64,000 bases of DNA from Sarcophilus harrisii. Lineage: Eukaryota > Chordata > Mammalia > Dasyuromorphia > Dasyuridae. The translations under genes were made by a program, and so were the position numbers. The stretch covers positions 67,745,501-67,809,500 of the forward strand of contig NC_045431.1 in NCBI RefSeq assembly GCF_902635505.1, read 5' to 3'. A model generated the notes under the pieces. That model did not search any database and had not been told where the DNA came from. It worked only from the letters and a program-made list of their open reading frames with translations. Positions within the stretch are counted from its first letter, which is position 1. Each line of letters starts with the position of its first letter. This document shows, piece after piece, positions 1 to 11,904 of this stretch.

Positions 1-65
1 TTTTTACACTGTTTGGAATTTAATTAGTATTTAATGATTTTTTTTTTATATTTGGTTTTTGTAAG

Positions 66-112
66 GAAAGCCCTCTGTAAACCTTAAGGCGGTATATAAC
101 ATGAGCTATTAT
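66..112 (+). repeat. MIR/THER-type SINE tail
   Basis: The stretch 'ctctgtaaaccttaaggcgg' followed by 'tatataacatgagctatta' resembles the 3' end of mammalian MIR/THER SINEs (..gcaaaccttaaagcgctatataaatg..). Only the tail is visible, so the family call is tentative. Confidence 0.45.
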
Positions 113-149
113 AAAATTAACAAAAATGACTTCCTTCAAAATTAATCTA

Positions 150-290
150 ATCCATTAAGCATTTATTAAGGACCTACTGTGTGCATCTCTCTCCTCTGGG
201 GAATAGGGATACAAAAGCAAAAAGGAAGCCCTGGAGCTTACATTCTAATGAGAAAGATACAACAAGAATATAAAAAACAATTATCACAGG
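150..290 (-). mobile_element. L2 LINE 3' end
   Basis: Read on the minus strand this is the L2 3' end: the motifs 'attaagcatttattaagg', 'acctactgtgtgc', 'gggatacaaaagcaaaaa' and 'ggagcttacattctaatg' occur in the reverse L2 order. It is 5'-truncated. A weaker piece of the same kind may lie at about 660-712. Confidence 0.75.
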
Positions 291-1224
291 ATAACTCTGT
301 AGGCAAAAAAACATTAGAGACAAAAAAAAAAGAATGGGTTTCATAATCTTGCAGGGAATATATTTTATTTAAATCATAAATATTCATAATATGAAATTAA
401 TCAACAGAGACAATTTATTCGTTTCAAAACTCAGTACTTATTGGCAAAGATCTAAAAGGAGAGAAAGAAGTGTATGTAATATTCTTGTCTTGTTGGGCAC
501 ACTTAAATGAGCTATTACTGCTTATTATTGCTGTCTTTGTTAAAGTTAGCCTAGAAAACAGGTTCATAATTTCTAGGTTCAATTTTCATCTATGCCAAGA
601 TTTAATGAGCCAGTACCTATAGATATGGATAAATTGTAAAATAGAAATTCAATAACTAATCAGTCAACAACTATCTACTTGAGCACCTATTGTGAATTAG
701 GTACATTTAAGGTGCCGTATTAATCATGGGAAAGAAATGGAAAAGTTTAAGTAGCACCTGGACAACAAATCATGTGCAAAAGCAATATGATATGATCTAA
801 AGAGCCTGGAACTCAGAGTTATCAAGACCTGGATTAGATTCTGAATTCTGAAATATAACTCTTCTGAACCTAGGAAGGTAAGAGCCCTAGTATCTAGCCT
901 TTTATCTAAAAGGGGAAATTTCCTCAGATGTATCCCTCTTAGTGAGACAATTATCCTCACATCCTTCCCCATCCATTCACAACCACAGCTACTCAATCCC
1001 AAGCTAAAGCAGAACTGAAGGGTTAAAGCTATGATTGGGGAAATAAAGGAGAAAAAAAGATCTCAATCTTGCTCTATGCTATTGCCATGAGTTAATAAAA
1101 GATGTATATTTTACATAGAAAATATGTTGCCTGACTTAAAGCCCCCAAGTGTGTTTATCTTTCAGGAAAGTCCAAATTCTAGGGTATCAAAGAATACTAT
1201 AGAGGAACTTTTACAAAAGGTGGG

Positions 1225-1458
1225 AGGACAGAGGCATAGAGGCAGAAAGATTCATTTTCTGAGTTGAAATCTGGCTTTAGACACTTATTAACTGTGTGAC
1301 TCTGGGCAAGACACTTAATTTTGACACTTTAGTTTCCTCATCAGTAAATGAGTTGAAGAAGAAAATGGCAAACCACTTTGGGATCTTCACCAAGAAAACC
1401 CCAAATGGGGTCATAAAAAGCCCGAAATGACTAAAATGATTGAACAAAAACAACAATA
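1225..1458 (+). mobile_element. MAR1-type tRNA-SINE
   Basis: An old, near full-length copy. It has the tRNA-like part (gttgaaatctggctttagac, ctgtgtgactctgggcaag), 'tttcctcatcagtaaatgag', then the RTE-like tail 'aagaaaaccccaaatggggt' ending in a CAA-rich stretch. The many differences from other copies in the window point to considerable age. Confidence 0.85.
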
Positions 1459-1825
1459 GGCAGAAATGGAAAAACATTGCATTGATTTTTTGTGGGGGTT
1501 ATTTTAAGTCTTTTATTTGTTTTCTGTGATTATGGGCTCCTGTGAGCCGTTTGCATTTTATGCATTCTCTGTGAAAATAAAAGTTCTCCTGTACCTGATA
1601 ACTGCATTTATTGTTTTTAATGCTTATAGGAGATCTGGGGATGTCTCTAACCTATATCTGTGGATATCTAGACACAGCTACATTCTCTGGTTCTCCAGAA
1701 TAAACAGAAATTGGGACAGTAAAAAGCCAAAGAAGGTTATTCTTGAATCAGTACCCAGGATTGAACTCCATCTTTTCCCAGGAATCATGAGTTACATGTA
1801 GATAGGTTAACTGACAGATAGTTGT

Positions 1826-1866
1826 ACATATATACAAATATATACATATATATATATATATGCATG
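1826..1866. repeat. (TA)n / (CATA)n microsatellite
   Basis: Imperfect alternating TA with CA interruptions. Confidence 0.85.
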
Positions 1867-2383
1867 TAAGGGTTTATATACATACATATTCATTTGTGAG
1901 TGGATAGTATTTATCCTCATATATATTTTCTCCCCTAAATTCTTTAAAGACAGCAACTTCATACCACCTCACACAAAGCAAGGACTTAAAAATAATTGTT
2001 TTAAAAAATAAATTTTCACTTAAAATAACTACAGAGCTACATAATACTTAGGAATTATCTACTATAATACATACATGGACACAACTGCAAAACAATCTTT
2101 ACCAAAAAGAGATAGATGAGAGACAAAGGCAGACCTAAATAAATAGTAAGTGCCCATGGATAGGTAGCCTGAGTAAATATGATCTTTTTAAAAAACTGAA
2201 AATGTTACCAAAATAAATTTGCTTATAAAGTGTTATCTTTGTTGTAAGTTTCTCTGATGAGGTTCTCATTTTCAAGATGCATAAGAAGTAAATTGAAATT
2301 AATGGCAATATTGAGGCATTCCTTAATTGATAAGTGGTCACAATATATAAATAGGCAGATTTTTTTTAAAGAAGGAAATCCAA

Positions 2384-2517
2384 AGGGCAGTTACATGGCA
2401 CAGTGGATATACCACTGGCCCTGAGTTCAAATCCTACCATACTTTAGACTTAGTAGTTGTGTGACCCTAGGTATGTCACTTACCCCCAAATGCCTCACAC
2501 ATACACACACACAAAAG
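2384..2517 (+). mobile_element. WSINE1/SINE1-type tRNA-SINE with 13-bp target duplication
   Basis: It starts 'gggcagttacatggcacagt', carries a B-box-like 'gagttcaaatcc' and 'tgtgaccctaggtatgtcac', and ends in an ACACAC-rich tail. A perfect 13-bp direct repeat, gaaggaaatccaa, flanks it at 2371-2383 and 2518-2530. This marks an L1-type insertion with both edges intact. Confidence 0.9.
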
Positions 2518-2698
2518 GAAGGAAATCCAAGCTATTGATGGTCAGATAAAATTTGGTCCAAATAACTAATAATTGGCAAAGTAAAACTACTGTGAGATTC
2601 TACCTCATAGCCATTATGTAGACTTTGGCAAAAAAAAAAAAAAGCAAAATGACAAGTTTGGAAAGATCTAAGAGAAAGGCACATTAATGCCTGATTAG

Positions 2699-2942
2699 TG
2701 GCAGTGAGATGACTCTGTGAATAAGAGCAATAGACCTGGAGCCAGGAAGTCCCAAGTTCAAATCCAAACTCAGACACTTAGTAGTTATGTAACCCTAGGC
2801 AAGTCACTTAACCCTGTTTCCTTATCTGTAAAATGGAGTTGTAAATGGCAAACCACTCCAGTATATTTACCAAAAACAAATAAACAAACAAAAATGGTGT
2901 CACAAAGACTCAAATATGACTGGAAATGACTTAACAATAAAA
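2699..2942 (+). mobile_element. MAR1-type tRNA-SINE
   Basis: Complete structure: tRNA-like head, 'aagttcaaatccaaactcag', 'aagtcacttaaccctgtttc', 'atggcaaaccactccagtat', then the tail 'atggtgtcacaaagactcaa'. An AAAC-repeat expansion interrupts the tail near 2870-2890. Confidence 0.9.
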
Positions 2943-3224
2943 GCCATGTAGAAAAGGAAAGAGTTTTGTTTTGCTTGGTTCAAAGGGAAGAAATAGGACC
3001 AGTGGGTAGACAGAGGAAGAATTTAGCAATGTAGAAAGGAAATCTAACAATAATTAGCAATTTCTCTTCCTATTCCCCCAAACACATGTGCATATGAGTA
3101 GTTACATTTACATACACAGGCATACATACACACATTTTTGAGTTATAACTTGGAGGATACACCACCCATAAAGGTCTACAAAGATGAATCTACTTTAATA
3201 GGAGGAAAGGGATCCTCTGTTTGA

Positions 3225-3650
3225 TTTTTCTGATTCCTTCTTATCTTTCCAATCTTTTTTGCATTTTGCTACCCTTCATGGACTCTCTAATGTGTCTTGC
3301 TATTTTTCTCAGACAATATTCTTTATCTCAGACAGGACCTTTTCACGAACTGCCACCATGTCTGGAATGTCCTCCCCATTCCCTTCCTTCTCCTGGCTTC
3401 TCTAGTATCTTCAAGACTCCATTCAAATCCCGTTTTCTGCAGAAAATCCCTTTTTCTTCATGCACTATTTCTCTTTATCTCATACATGTTACATTTATCT
3501 CTTGAATGGATGTTTTTTTTACATGTTCTCTTCATTAGAATGCAGCTTTTTTGAACTCAGGGATCATGTTTTTGCCTTTCATTGTATCTCAGTCCTGGAT
3601 CATATTAAATATTTTTAACAAATTCTGGTTCTTTAGTTGGTTGACTTACT
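3225..3650 (+). mobile_element. L2 LINE 3' end
   Basis: The end of L2 ORF2 and the 3' tail in order: a degraded 'VWNVLP' segment, 'cttcaagactccattcaaat', then 'gaactcagggatcatgtttt' and the L2-type terminus near 3590-3650. Truncated at the 5' side and decayed. Confidence 0.8.
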
Positions 3651-3837
3651 GTAAGAAGAATGGGTACACAAGTGAAGATTTGTGCTGATAACAAAGATAA
3701 AGAAATTAGGCCAAAATTAGGGAGAGAGATCTCAACAAATACTCAGTGACCAAGTTGGGAGAGAGAATCCTTTCCTGTGACTAAAAGGTAACTACATAAC
3801 ATCAACATTTACAGGAGGACCCTTTGTCGTTGGGATG

Positions 3838-4015
3838 CAAAGGTACGGGAGTAATTTGCCATTCCCTTTTTAAAATCATTTTTGAGGCAAAAAAGCAATA
3901 AGTGACTTGTCCAGAGTCCTCACAGCTAGTAGTTATCTGAGGCTGGATTTGAACTCAGGTTTTCCTGACTTTAGGCCTGGCACCTTATCCACTGCACCAC
4001 TAAGCTGGAGGACCT
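3838..4015 (-). mobile_element. MAR1-type tRNA-SINE, partial
   Basis: Minus-strand copy: 'agtgacttgtccagagtcct', 'ggatttgaactcaggttttc' and 'ccttatccactgcaccacta' are the reverse of the tRNA-derived head. The RTE-like tail is mostly missing. Confidence 0.85.
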
Positions 4016-4424
4016 TCACTTCTAAAAGAGCAACTGAGGCTGAAGTATGGGGAAGAAAATAACTGAAAGAAAATCTTAGGAGGATTTGGGAGTAATTAAA
4101 CCTGAGCAATCAAGGTAAGTTGAGAGTATTTCTCAAGTTAGTTTCTTTTTTTTCTAAGGGACTCAATTATTACAGAGTTGCTAGCAAAGGGGAGCTTAGT
4201 GTGGAAATGATCAGTAACTCCCTGACTTGATAACCTGCCTTTATTTCATCATCATAATTAATCTCAGTCACAATATAAGTCAGTCACAGTCTATAGCTCT
4301 TTTCTCAAAGTGGGCTACTCTCTAAGTGGTGAGTTTCCCATCCATATCCCTATCTTTATCCCTTCTGGTGAAAGTCATCAAAAAAACAATGAAAACATAT
4401 CGTTCAATTTTTACTATTTACAAA

Positions 4425-4500
4425 ACACTGGATAATAGTTCAAACAGAAAAATAAGACAATCCCTGTTTTTAAGAAGCTCATATTTTAATATAGGAGATT
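4425..4500 (-). mobile_element. L2 LINE 3' end, short
   Basis: 'acaatccctgtttttaagaa' followed by 'gctcatattttaatatagga' resembles the reverse L2 3' end. Strongly diverged. Confidence 0.45.
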
Positions 4501-5427
4501 TTAGCTACAAGCCAGAGGGAAATTTCCTGTGGTCCTTTTGATGCAACAGCAAAGCAAATGATAATAACCTCCTTCAGCATCTTTGCCATTAATAAGATCT
4601 CATCAGTTTTTGATGTTGAACTATTTGGCAAAGCCAAAAATTTTGCTGGTCAATTTTTTTTTGCTTTCTGGGCTTTCAGTAATATCCATGGCTTCTAAGG
4701 AAAGAAGGGCCCTAAGGGAAATCCTAAGGTCCTTTATGTATTACCTTTATCAGGGTCTGAGAAAAAGGTGATGATGGCCACTATGATCTGACTTGCCTGA
4801 CATTAAGTAACCTATCTTTCCCTTGGAGTGCCTTGAAGTTTTAGCTCGGCTGGCTTGCTTCTCATGTGTCATTTAGCTGGCAATAGCAGTGTCCTTCCCC
4901 ATCAGAAATAATATAGTCCCTTCTCAGGAATATCATGTGTATGGATGGAGCTAGATGAATTGTTTCAGGATATTAAGAACCTTAGACAACATTTCATCCA
5001 TCCTTCTCCTTTTATAGAGAAGGAAAAAAATATTCTACCCAGTTCTGTATCTATGATTCTTAGACCCTTATAGGACTCTCATTTTTGACTTTTCTACACA
5101 TCTGTTAGGAATAAGTCAACTCCTACTTTAAAAAACATATACAAATAAATCAAGACATATGCAAAAACAAAAATGACAAACTAGCATAGCTATAATATCA
5201 TTTTCAGCTAAATAGATAATTATCAAAGCTGCTTCACTCTAGTCATTTTAATGTAGATAGTTTCTTCTCTATACAGGACATAGAACAGCATAATATCTAT
5301 ATAAACTTTTCTCTTTTGCTTAAAGACCCCAGACCATAGCTTCCCCTGCTGCTCCCTGTCCTGCCAGATCTGGATGCAGAACCAGCCACTCCCCAGGCTA
5401 AGGGAAAACCTCCCAGTCAAGTCACAT

Positions 5428-5570
5428 TTGATACATATATTTACTTGTCTGATCCTACTATTAGGCCCTAAGATTCTCAAGGCAAGGATTATCACTATCC
5501 ATGTAGTAATTAGTAATCAAGTAATTTCTTAAACATATTTAGGGATCAATAAATACTTATTTGAATGAAA
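5428..5570 (+). mobile_element. L2 LINE 3' end, diverged
   Basis: 'agattctcaaggcaaggatt' and 'atcaataaatacttatttga' fit the two ends of the L2 3' terminal segment. The part between them is poorly preserved. Confidence 0.45.
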
Positions 5571-5644
5571 ACATCAACTGAGTTTATATGGTTGTGAGGC
5601 TTTTATTCTATGTGATTTTATCTTCAAAGAACAGTGCCTTACCC

Positions 5645-5943
5645 ATAATTTTGCTGTTTAGTTATTCCAGACTTTTTGTAATCCTATTTGGGTTTTCTTG
5701 GCACAGATATTAGTGTGATTTGCCATTCAGTTTATTTTACAGATTAAGAAACTGAGGCAGAGTCTAAACACCTAATTTCAGTTCTTTTTTCTGTATATAA
5801 TTTGGAATAGAAAAACATTCAATATGTCAAAACAAGTGACTTGTCCAGGGTCATACAGTAAGTTGTCTGAGGCCATATTTGAACTTGGGTCTTCCTGATT
5901 CCAGCTCAGTGTTCTATTGACTGTGCCATCCAGCTGCCCTTGT
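5645..5943 (-). mobile_element. MAR1-type tRNA-SINE interrupted by a 70-bp foreign segment
   Basis: Minus-strand MAR1: 'tttgggttttcttggcacag', 'agaaactgaggcag' and, after a break, 'caagtgacttgtccagggtc' down to 'gtgccatccagctgccc'. Between 'gaggcag' and 'aagtgacttg', where the family normally has about ten bases, lies a ~70-bp segment (5762-5835). That segment has a near copy at 7043-7113. Confidence 0.85.
5762..5835 (+). repeat. Local duplicate segment, copy 1 of pair A
   Basis: Shares 'tctaatttcagttctt', 'aatttggaatag' and 'cattcaatatg.caaaacaa' in the same order with 7043-7113. This copy sits inside a MAR1 SINE, so it is probably the derived copy. Confidence 0.8.
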
Positions 5944-6021
5944 GCCTAATAGTACACAATAAAATGCTTCTTGAACTAAATTGACTTAGTTGTCACCAGA
6001 TTATCAAGTGTTTGATCTTTT

Positions 6022-6222
6022 AGGATAGACCCTGAGGTTCATGGACCCCAAGTAGTCCATGGATAGATTTCATGGGAAGAGGACGGAGAATACATCTTAA
6101 TTTTTAGTAATTTGAAATTTATCATCTCCAATTATAACTGAAATAACAAACATTATTCTGTGTAAGGATCCATAAATTCAACAGAGTTCATGACACAATA
6201 AAGGTTAGAAATTTCTGCTCTG
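6022..6222 (+). mobile_element. Non-autonomous DNA transposon, MITE family X, copy 1
   Basis: It runs from 'gaccctgaggttcatggacc' through 'aacattattctgtgtaagga' to 'gttcatgacacaataaagg'. The layout (a 'ggtccatgga' head and a 'ccatgacac..aaggttaag' end) also appears at 30188 and 57374. I suspect an old hAT-type element but cannot show target duplications. Confidence 0.55.
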
Positions 6223-6894
6223 GTCCATAGACCTAATCATATAAAGACATTAAAGATGTTCACAATGATAGAATTTTGGCTTTTGCATGACAAAGAAGTT
6301 TGAAATCTCACACAGAAGGAAACCGTTTTGACCAAGGAGGGAATGTTCTTAATGAAGAATGACTCCAAATTCCCATAGCTCTAAAACAAGTGTCTCTCCA
6401 TGCCCCCTTAGTCACCTTGTTAAGGTTAATTTAATGATCCCAAGAGAGCTGTTAGCATATTTTCTATTTAGCACATGGAATCAATTATAAATGAAGGCCA
6501 AACAGGAACACGGCTAAAGAGATGACATGTAATTCCATGGTCTACATAATATAATATGCATCTTTATGAACATTTAAAAGGGAGAAAGCTTCTTTGGCAA
6601 TGTTTCCATTGTGTCCAAATGGAAGTAGCAGTAAGAAGCATTCTAACTGAGTACTATTTGTAACATAGGAGTCCTTTGAGACAGAGCCAGAAAAAAAGGA
6701 GAAACACATGTTTCCTATATTGCATATAAGTAAAATGTCAAAGTGAAAAACATAGCCAAAATATTATTAACTTGAAAATTTCTCTGCCTTTCAAGCCAGG
6801 AAATGAAATAGCTGAGACAGGTAATTTTTAGGTGCAAACCAAGACCAGAAATTATCTAGTATAAACATAACTGTAGGATAGACAATATGGAATA

Positions 6895-7045
6895 CGGGGA
6901 AGGAGAGCAAGGTTCCAGTGTCAAATCTGTCACTTTCTGGTCATATAATCTTGGGCAAGCTATATTGATCTATTTTATTAGCCTCAGTTAAAGATAAAGC
7001 TATTAGATTAGGTGATTTCTAGGATCCCTTCCATCTCTGAAAGTC
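6895..7045 (+). repeat. MIR-like SINE with L3/CR1-type tail
   Basis: A MIR-like head ('tcatataatcttgggcaagc') is followed by 'gattaggtgatttctaggat' and 'cccttccatctctgaaagtc'. That end resembles the CR1/L3 terminus 'gatgacctctaaggtccctt'. Confidence 0.6.
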
Positions 7046-7113
7046 TACACATCTAATTTCAGTTCTTCTAATATACAATTTGGAATAGGAAAGCATTCAA
7101 TATGCCAAAACAA
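7043..7113 (+). repeat. Local duplicate segment, copy 2 of pair A
   Basis: Matches 5762-5835 in the same orientation about 1.28 kb downstream. It begins exactly where the preceding SINE ends. With no repeat of its own interrupted here, this could be the source copy. Confidence 0.75.
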
Positions 7114-7119
7114 AAACCA

Positions 7120-7880
7120 AAAAATACAACCACTACCTAATATCTGTACCCCAAATCAGAAAAACAGAAAGCTTTGATTAAACATTTTCTTGGTCAGGAC
7201 TATATTTTTGATTATATTCCAAGCAGAGAAGGAGCAGCAATAAGGTTTGAGGAATCTTTTTAGATACAATTAGCCTGTTCCAAGTTTCTGAGAAATCTAG
7301 AATTAGAAATATTCAGATGAGGATACTCCAAAATTGTTTTCAAAAAGAAAAGTTTTTAGCAAGAACATACAACATTGAAGAAGGCCTAGAATTGCACGGG
7401 GTCGGGTAGCTTAGGCAGACGACAGGGATTACTTTAACATTTCAGTGAATCTATGACCTTATCAGGGTGGATAATTGGCATATTTGGCAACAGTGAATGT
7501 CACAATCCCTCCCTACCTTATCCCGTGTGACTTTTGTCCATGTCATCTGTAAATACTCAACAAGAGAGTCCACCTTATATATTGGAGGCTGAACAATTTT
7601 GTTCTCTTTCATCCTTTGCCCTACTTCCATCCAAGCTATCTCTTGGATGACAACTTTTCCAAATAATTGATCATCTTTCAAATTCTCTTCCGACAAGGTG
7701 TTTGCTATCCATATGTTAAAAATAATTCACATTTTCTTAAAAGAATTAAAAGAACTAACTCATTTGACAACCCCCTCAACACTTGACCGTGCCTAATGCC
7801 AGGTACAAATGGAAATCAGATTACTTCTAGAGAATGAGATCTTTCACTGCTCTCCTTAGCATAACATTGTATAGACTTAT
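7120..7880. other. No gene recognised; isolated 81-codon open frame on the minus strand
   Basis: No repeat family recognised. Minus strand 7696-7451 is open for 81 codons from an ATG, beginning MSEENLKDDQLFGKVV. I do not recognise the protein, and there is no splice or promoter evidence. A small CpG cluster ('cacggggtcgggtagc', 'cagacgacagg') lies at 7396-7427. It could be part of an unnamed repeat. Confidence 0.3.
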
Positions 7881-7884
7881 CAAG

Positions 7885-8092
7885 TCATTTTAGCCTCAGA
7901 TACTTACTGTCTGTGGGACCCTGGCAAGTCACGTAACCCAATTCATTTTCTTCAGCTTTAAAAGGGGGATTTTAACAGCATCTGCCTCACAGGGTAGATG
8001 TGAGGACCAACTAAGTATTATTTGTAAAAGGCTTAGCACAGCCTGGCTTATAAGAAACACATAATAAATGCTTGTTCCTTTTCCTTTCCAAG
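7885..8092 (+). repeat. THER1/MIR-type CORE-SINE
   Basis: Contains 'gatacttactgtctgtggga', 'ccctggcaagtcacgtaacc', 'tctgcctcacagggtagatg' and the end 'aacacataataaatgcttgt'. The MIR/THER head, core and tail are in the expected order. Confidence 0.8.
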
Positions 8093-8099
8093 TGAGAAC

Positions 8100-9625
8100 A
8101 ATACCTGCTACAGCGTACTCGACCTAATAATCCACACAAATTTGAAAAGGAAATAAAAGCAGTGAAAGAATAGTGTCTATCTCCAGATTATGACATGGAG
8201 TGAAGTTGACAGTCCATTGACCTGGTCCATCAATACTTATATCTGAGACAATGTAAATGGCTATGATCTAGGCCCAGAATTGGATGAGAAGAATACTGCA
8301 AGATAAATTATGTTTTGGAAACTGCATACCATTTTCAATAACCCCAACTTCACCCTGAAATAAAGACCTATTTTTTAAAACATCAATGTTTTTCAGGTGA
8401 TACTGTCTGATTATGAATCACAGAATGCCAGATTTCCAAAGAATCAAAATTATAGGTCACTCAGGAAGGTAGGGGAGACATGCAGGCTGGTTTAAAACAA
8501 ATAACCAAAGCTATTAAACATATTAAGTGATTCTCTTCTGTTTTCTGGCTTTTGGCTGGCGAATACACTAGTCCCAAGTCATAATGACATCACTTAGAAT
8601 CATGGGCCAAGAAACCTGATCCAGTGGAAATTAATAAATAGAAATTTTCTACCAAAACCTTGCCCCATTGATATTTATCAAGCAAATGCCAACAGGTGTT
8701 ATTGTCAAAGCTAATTGAATATCACCAATAATAAAAAAATTTAATTTAGAAAAATAACAATATATTCAAATATATTGGAAAAGAGAGGTGCATTGCTTTC
8801 CATAAACCTTTATGTCTCAAAGGGCAAAACTCATGAGAAAATAGTCAATGGGAGTAGGCGTTAGAGGGAACAACAAACTACTCTGAAATGTTTTCCAATT
8901 TCTGCCTGCTCCCATTTATGTCCTTATACCAAGGGACTTTACACCTGACAGAGAGAGCATATTTGACAGGAAAGTGATGAGTTATTTATCTTTTTTTACT
9001 GTATTTCTCCCTGGTAGCAATATAAACCAAAGGCAGGGAAGAAAATCATCATTGCTTCATAAAAATGAAAGCATCACTACAGCGTCCACTGATAATGCAA
9101 CCTCAATCAACTGTTCTCACGTGGGGCTCTTCAGAAGTGAAATAAGGTATATCATGTAAATGGGAGAGCAGAAATGTGTGTCCCCTAGTAATCCCTGGTA
9201 CATCACAGAGGCTAAGGCTACAGCATCACTCACAATCTGGAAAAACTGAATAAATTTTTGGCTCTCCCTTTGTACCAGAGAAAATGTTTGACTTTGCTTT
9301 TTCTTTTATGGAGTGTTTCAACACCTTATTATAAAATCTGAATTAAGTATTTGGTCATAGATTCTATGCTGTCTATTGGCTTTCTTGTTTCTACAAAACT
9401 CCCTCAAATTCCCACTTAATTTCTTATGCCAACCTATGATATATCAAAATCATGATGGGGAAAATTGTGAGAAGAGATCTCTGTAATATATGTCCCTATA
9501 ATTTATGTCCCCTATTAACTCCTTAAAAAAGCTGACAAGATACATATTGTCATAAGGCACCAAAACCAAATGGCCAAATCAATGACTCACAGGTATTTTC
9601 ATTAGTAAAATCTAAAGAGAAAAAA
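8100..9625. other. No recognised feature
   Basis: About 1.5 kb of AT-rich sequence without a repeat, gene or RNA I can name. Short open frames here lack any recognisable protein character. Confidence 0.5.
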
Positions 9626-9628
9626 TAA

Positions 9629-9703
9629 ATTAACATTTATATTATATCTTATTTATTTATATTTATATTAACATTTATATTATATCTTAACATTTATATT
9701 ATG
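9629..9703. repeat. AT-rich tandem repeat
   Basis: The unit 'ttaacatttatattatatct' recurs three times with slippage. Confidence 0.85.
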
Positions 9704-9815
9704 GACAAACCACTAGTCTTCTGAGGGTCACAGTTTCCTTATTGTAAACTGAATGAGTTGTAGTAGGTTGATTTTTAAGGTCCCTTCCAGGTATGGATGT
9801 TCTGTTGATTGTAAA
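9700..9815 (+). repeat. MIR-like SINE with L3/CR1-type tail
   Basis: 'gtcacagtttccttattgta' followed by 'tttttaaggtcccttccagg' matches the same SINE layout as 6895-7045. The head is missing. Confidence 0.6.
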
Positions 9816-10887
9816 TATAGATACCAATCAGGCATCTGAATCTCAAGACCACCAACTTCCTACAAGGTCCTTCTACCTTTACCCAAGAGGATAGCCATTG
9901 GCTAAGACATGAGTCTTTCTGGCTTCCTAACACAGACCTACAGCTGACAGGCAGCTTTATTTATGTCCCCAGCCTGAGGTTTCTTATCACTTATATACAG
10001 CACAGCTCAGAAAAATTAGGTTTTACTTAAATAAGGAAACACTGAGATACATGGAAAGGATACTCCCAAGGACTAACTTGTGTCACGTGGAGTTATCCTG
10101 AAACTCTTGTGCTTTCTCCTTGAAAAACACACAGTTCTATTGGTACCAAAGAATAAGTCAGGCTAATACCCACCAAAACTCCCTGGGTTCTCCTTGCTTT
10201 TATTTGTTCCCTAGAGACTGCCTTAGAGGGAGAGAAAGGCTATCATTCCCTTGGACTGCTTCTGCCATCTTCCTGCTCACACAGCTGTACCAGACTATCT
10301 CCATGACCACAGTACATCACATTCTTTAATCTCATTCTTTCTCTGCCATAGAACTTTGAATATAAAAAACCACTTACTCCTACGATTACTTCCTCAGTAC
10401 CGCCTAAACGTTTCCTATAATTTCTACCATACGTCAAGAAAAGCCTTTATTAAAAAATAGAAGCTGTGAGTACTGAGAGAACCTGACCTTACTGCTATTT
10501 GCTTTAAATTCATTAGGGATTGGATCAGATAGAATCCATTGCCTGGCGATTAGAACCAAATAAGCAAGGCAACTGGGGGTTAAAGAAAGTTATACTCACG
10601 CCACCGACCAATGTTTCCAAACAATTTACTTAATCTTGTTTTAAATGAACTTATTCTATCGATTGGTTCATTTCTAAAATCCTTCATCACCTATTTTTGA
10701 AGCATTATATTAATCTGTCAATAGGCAATTCTGTGAGTTATTAGCAATAGGCAAGGAAGACATAAAAGAACTTTAAAACACTGCATTTTCTCTTAATCAG
10801 CTTCTAGTCTAACTGAGGAGCTGAGATAAAAACAGATAAGGGATGTGAAGAAGAAATGAAGAAAGACAGAAAAAGGAATGTCATAGA

Positions 10888-11073
10888 AAGAAGAGTGAAT
10901 TTGGTGTCAGTGTTCTAGGGTCAAATCCCAATTCTGCCACTTGCTACTTATATGATGTTGGGCAAATTCCTTTGTTTCTGAGGATCTCAGTTTCCTCTTC
11001 TGTAAAATGAGATGTTGGACCAGATGAACACTGAGGTCCCTTTCACCTATACTTCCTATGATTCTAATGTAAT
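10888..11073 (+). repeat. MIR-like SINE with L3/CR1-type tail
   Basis: Well-formed copy: 'gggtcaaatcccaattctgc', 'ctcagtttcctcttctgtaa', 'ggaccagatgaacactgagg' and 'tcctatgattcta'. It is followed immediately by a second copy in the same orientation. Confidence 0.75.
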
Positions 11074-11077
11074 TTAT

Positions 11078-11226
11078 GACCTAGATTTGAATTCTGGCTC
11101 TGTTCTACATCCTGGATGACCTAAAAGTAAATCACTTTCCTTCCTAATTTCCTCATCTGTAAAATGAGAGCAATAGACTAGATAATCTCCAAGGGTCTAT
11201 TCAGTTCCCAAACCTAAGATCTTCAG
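11078..11226 (+). repeat. Second MIR-like SINE, tandem to the previous one
   Basis: 'tttgaattctggctctgttc', 'tttcctcatctgtaaaatga' and 'agactagataatctccaagg' repeat the layout of 10888-11073. The two copies are too different to be a recent duplication. Confidence 0.7.
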
Positions 11227-11904
11227 AATATAATTAAGTATTAAATTGTGTAATGAAGACTAAAAATTGCTATAGGAAGAATTGGAGAGAATAGTTAAGT
11301 CAAAAGCAATGCATGACTTAGTGCCCCTTTATCAAGGCCATGGGATGTCAATATCCAAAAGTATTCTGTTTAATCTATATTGGTGACTATAAATTGATGG
11401 CCTGTTTTTGTTCTCTCCCATCAATATTTCAGAACTCTTTGCTCTTTTAAGCTCTTTGTTCATTCACATATAATTCCTTTTTTTAACTCTTATGACTTAT
11501 ATAGCTTCCATAGTTACATCTTTTCATATTTCTAACCACAGGAGTTACTTTTTCAACTTGTGATTTAGTCTCTAACCTCTTCCTTTCCCTTTCTCTGCAA
11601 TTAATAATTGAATGTGTGGATTGATCCAGCAAATCTAGGATATAAATCTCCAAGCTCCATAATCACTTGCAGTGATTTCCTTTACCAAGATTTCCTATAT
11701 TCCTTCCTTTAAAGTAAATGTTTTCAAATTGAGTGTAAACACTGCAAGGATCTGTGTCTTATAAATGACCTCTTTGAGAAAAGGTCTATCTTTCAAGCTG
11801 TTGCAGAAAAACATAAAAACTATTAATAATTTTTTTTAAAAAAATGAAAAATGAATGAGAAACTTCATGGATTCAAGATTATTTTCTTTTTTCTCACTTT
11901 TATT

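Noticed and set aside
10888-11226. Tandem SINE pair as a local duplication
   Set aside because: The copies share only family-level similarity and their flanks differ, so two separate insertions explain them.
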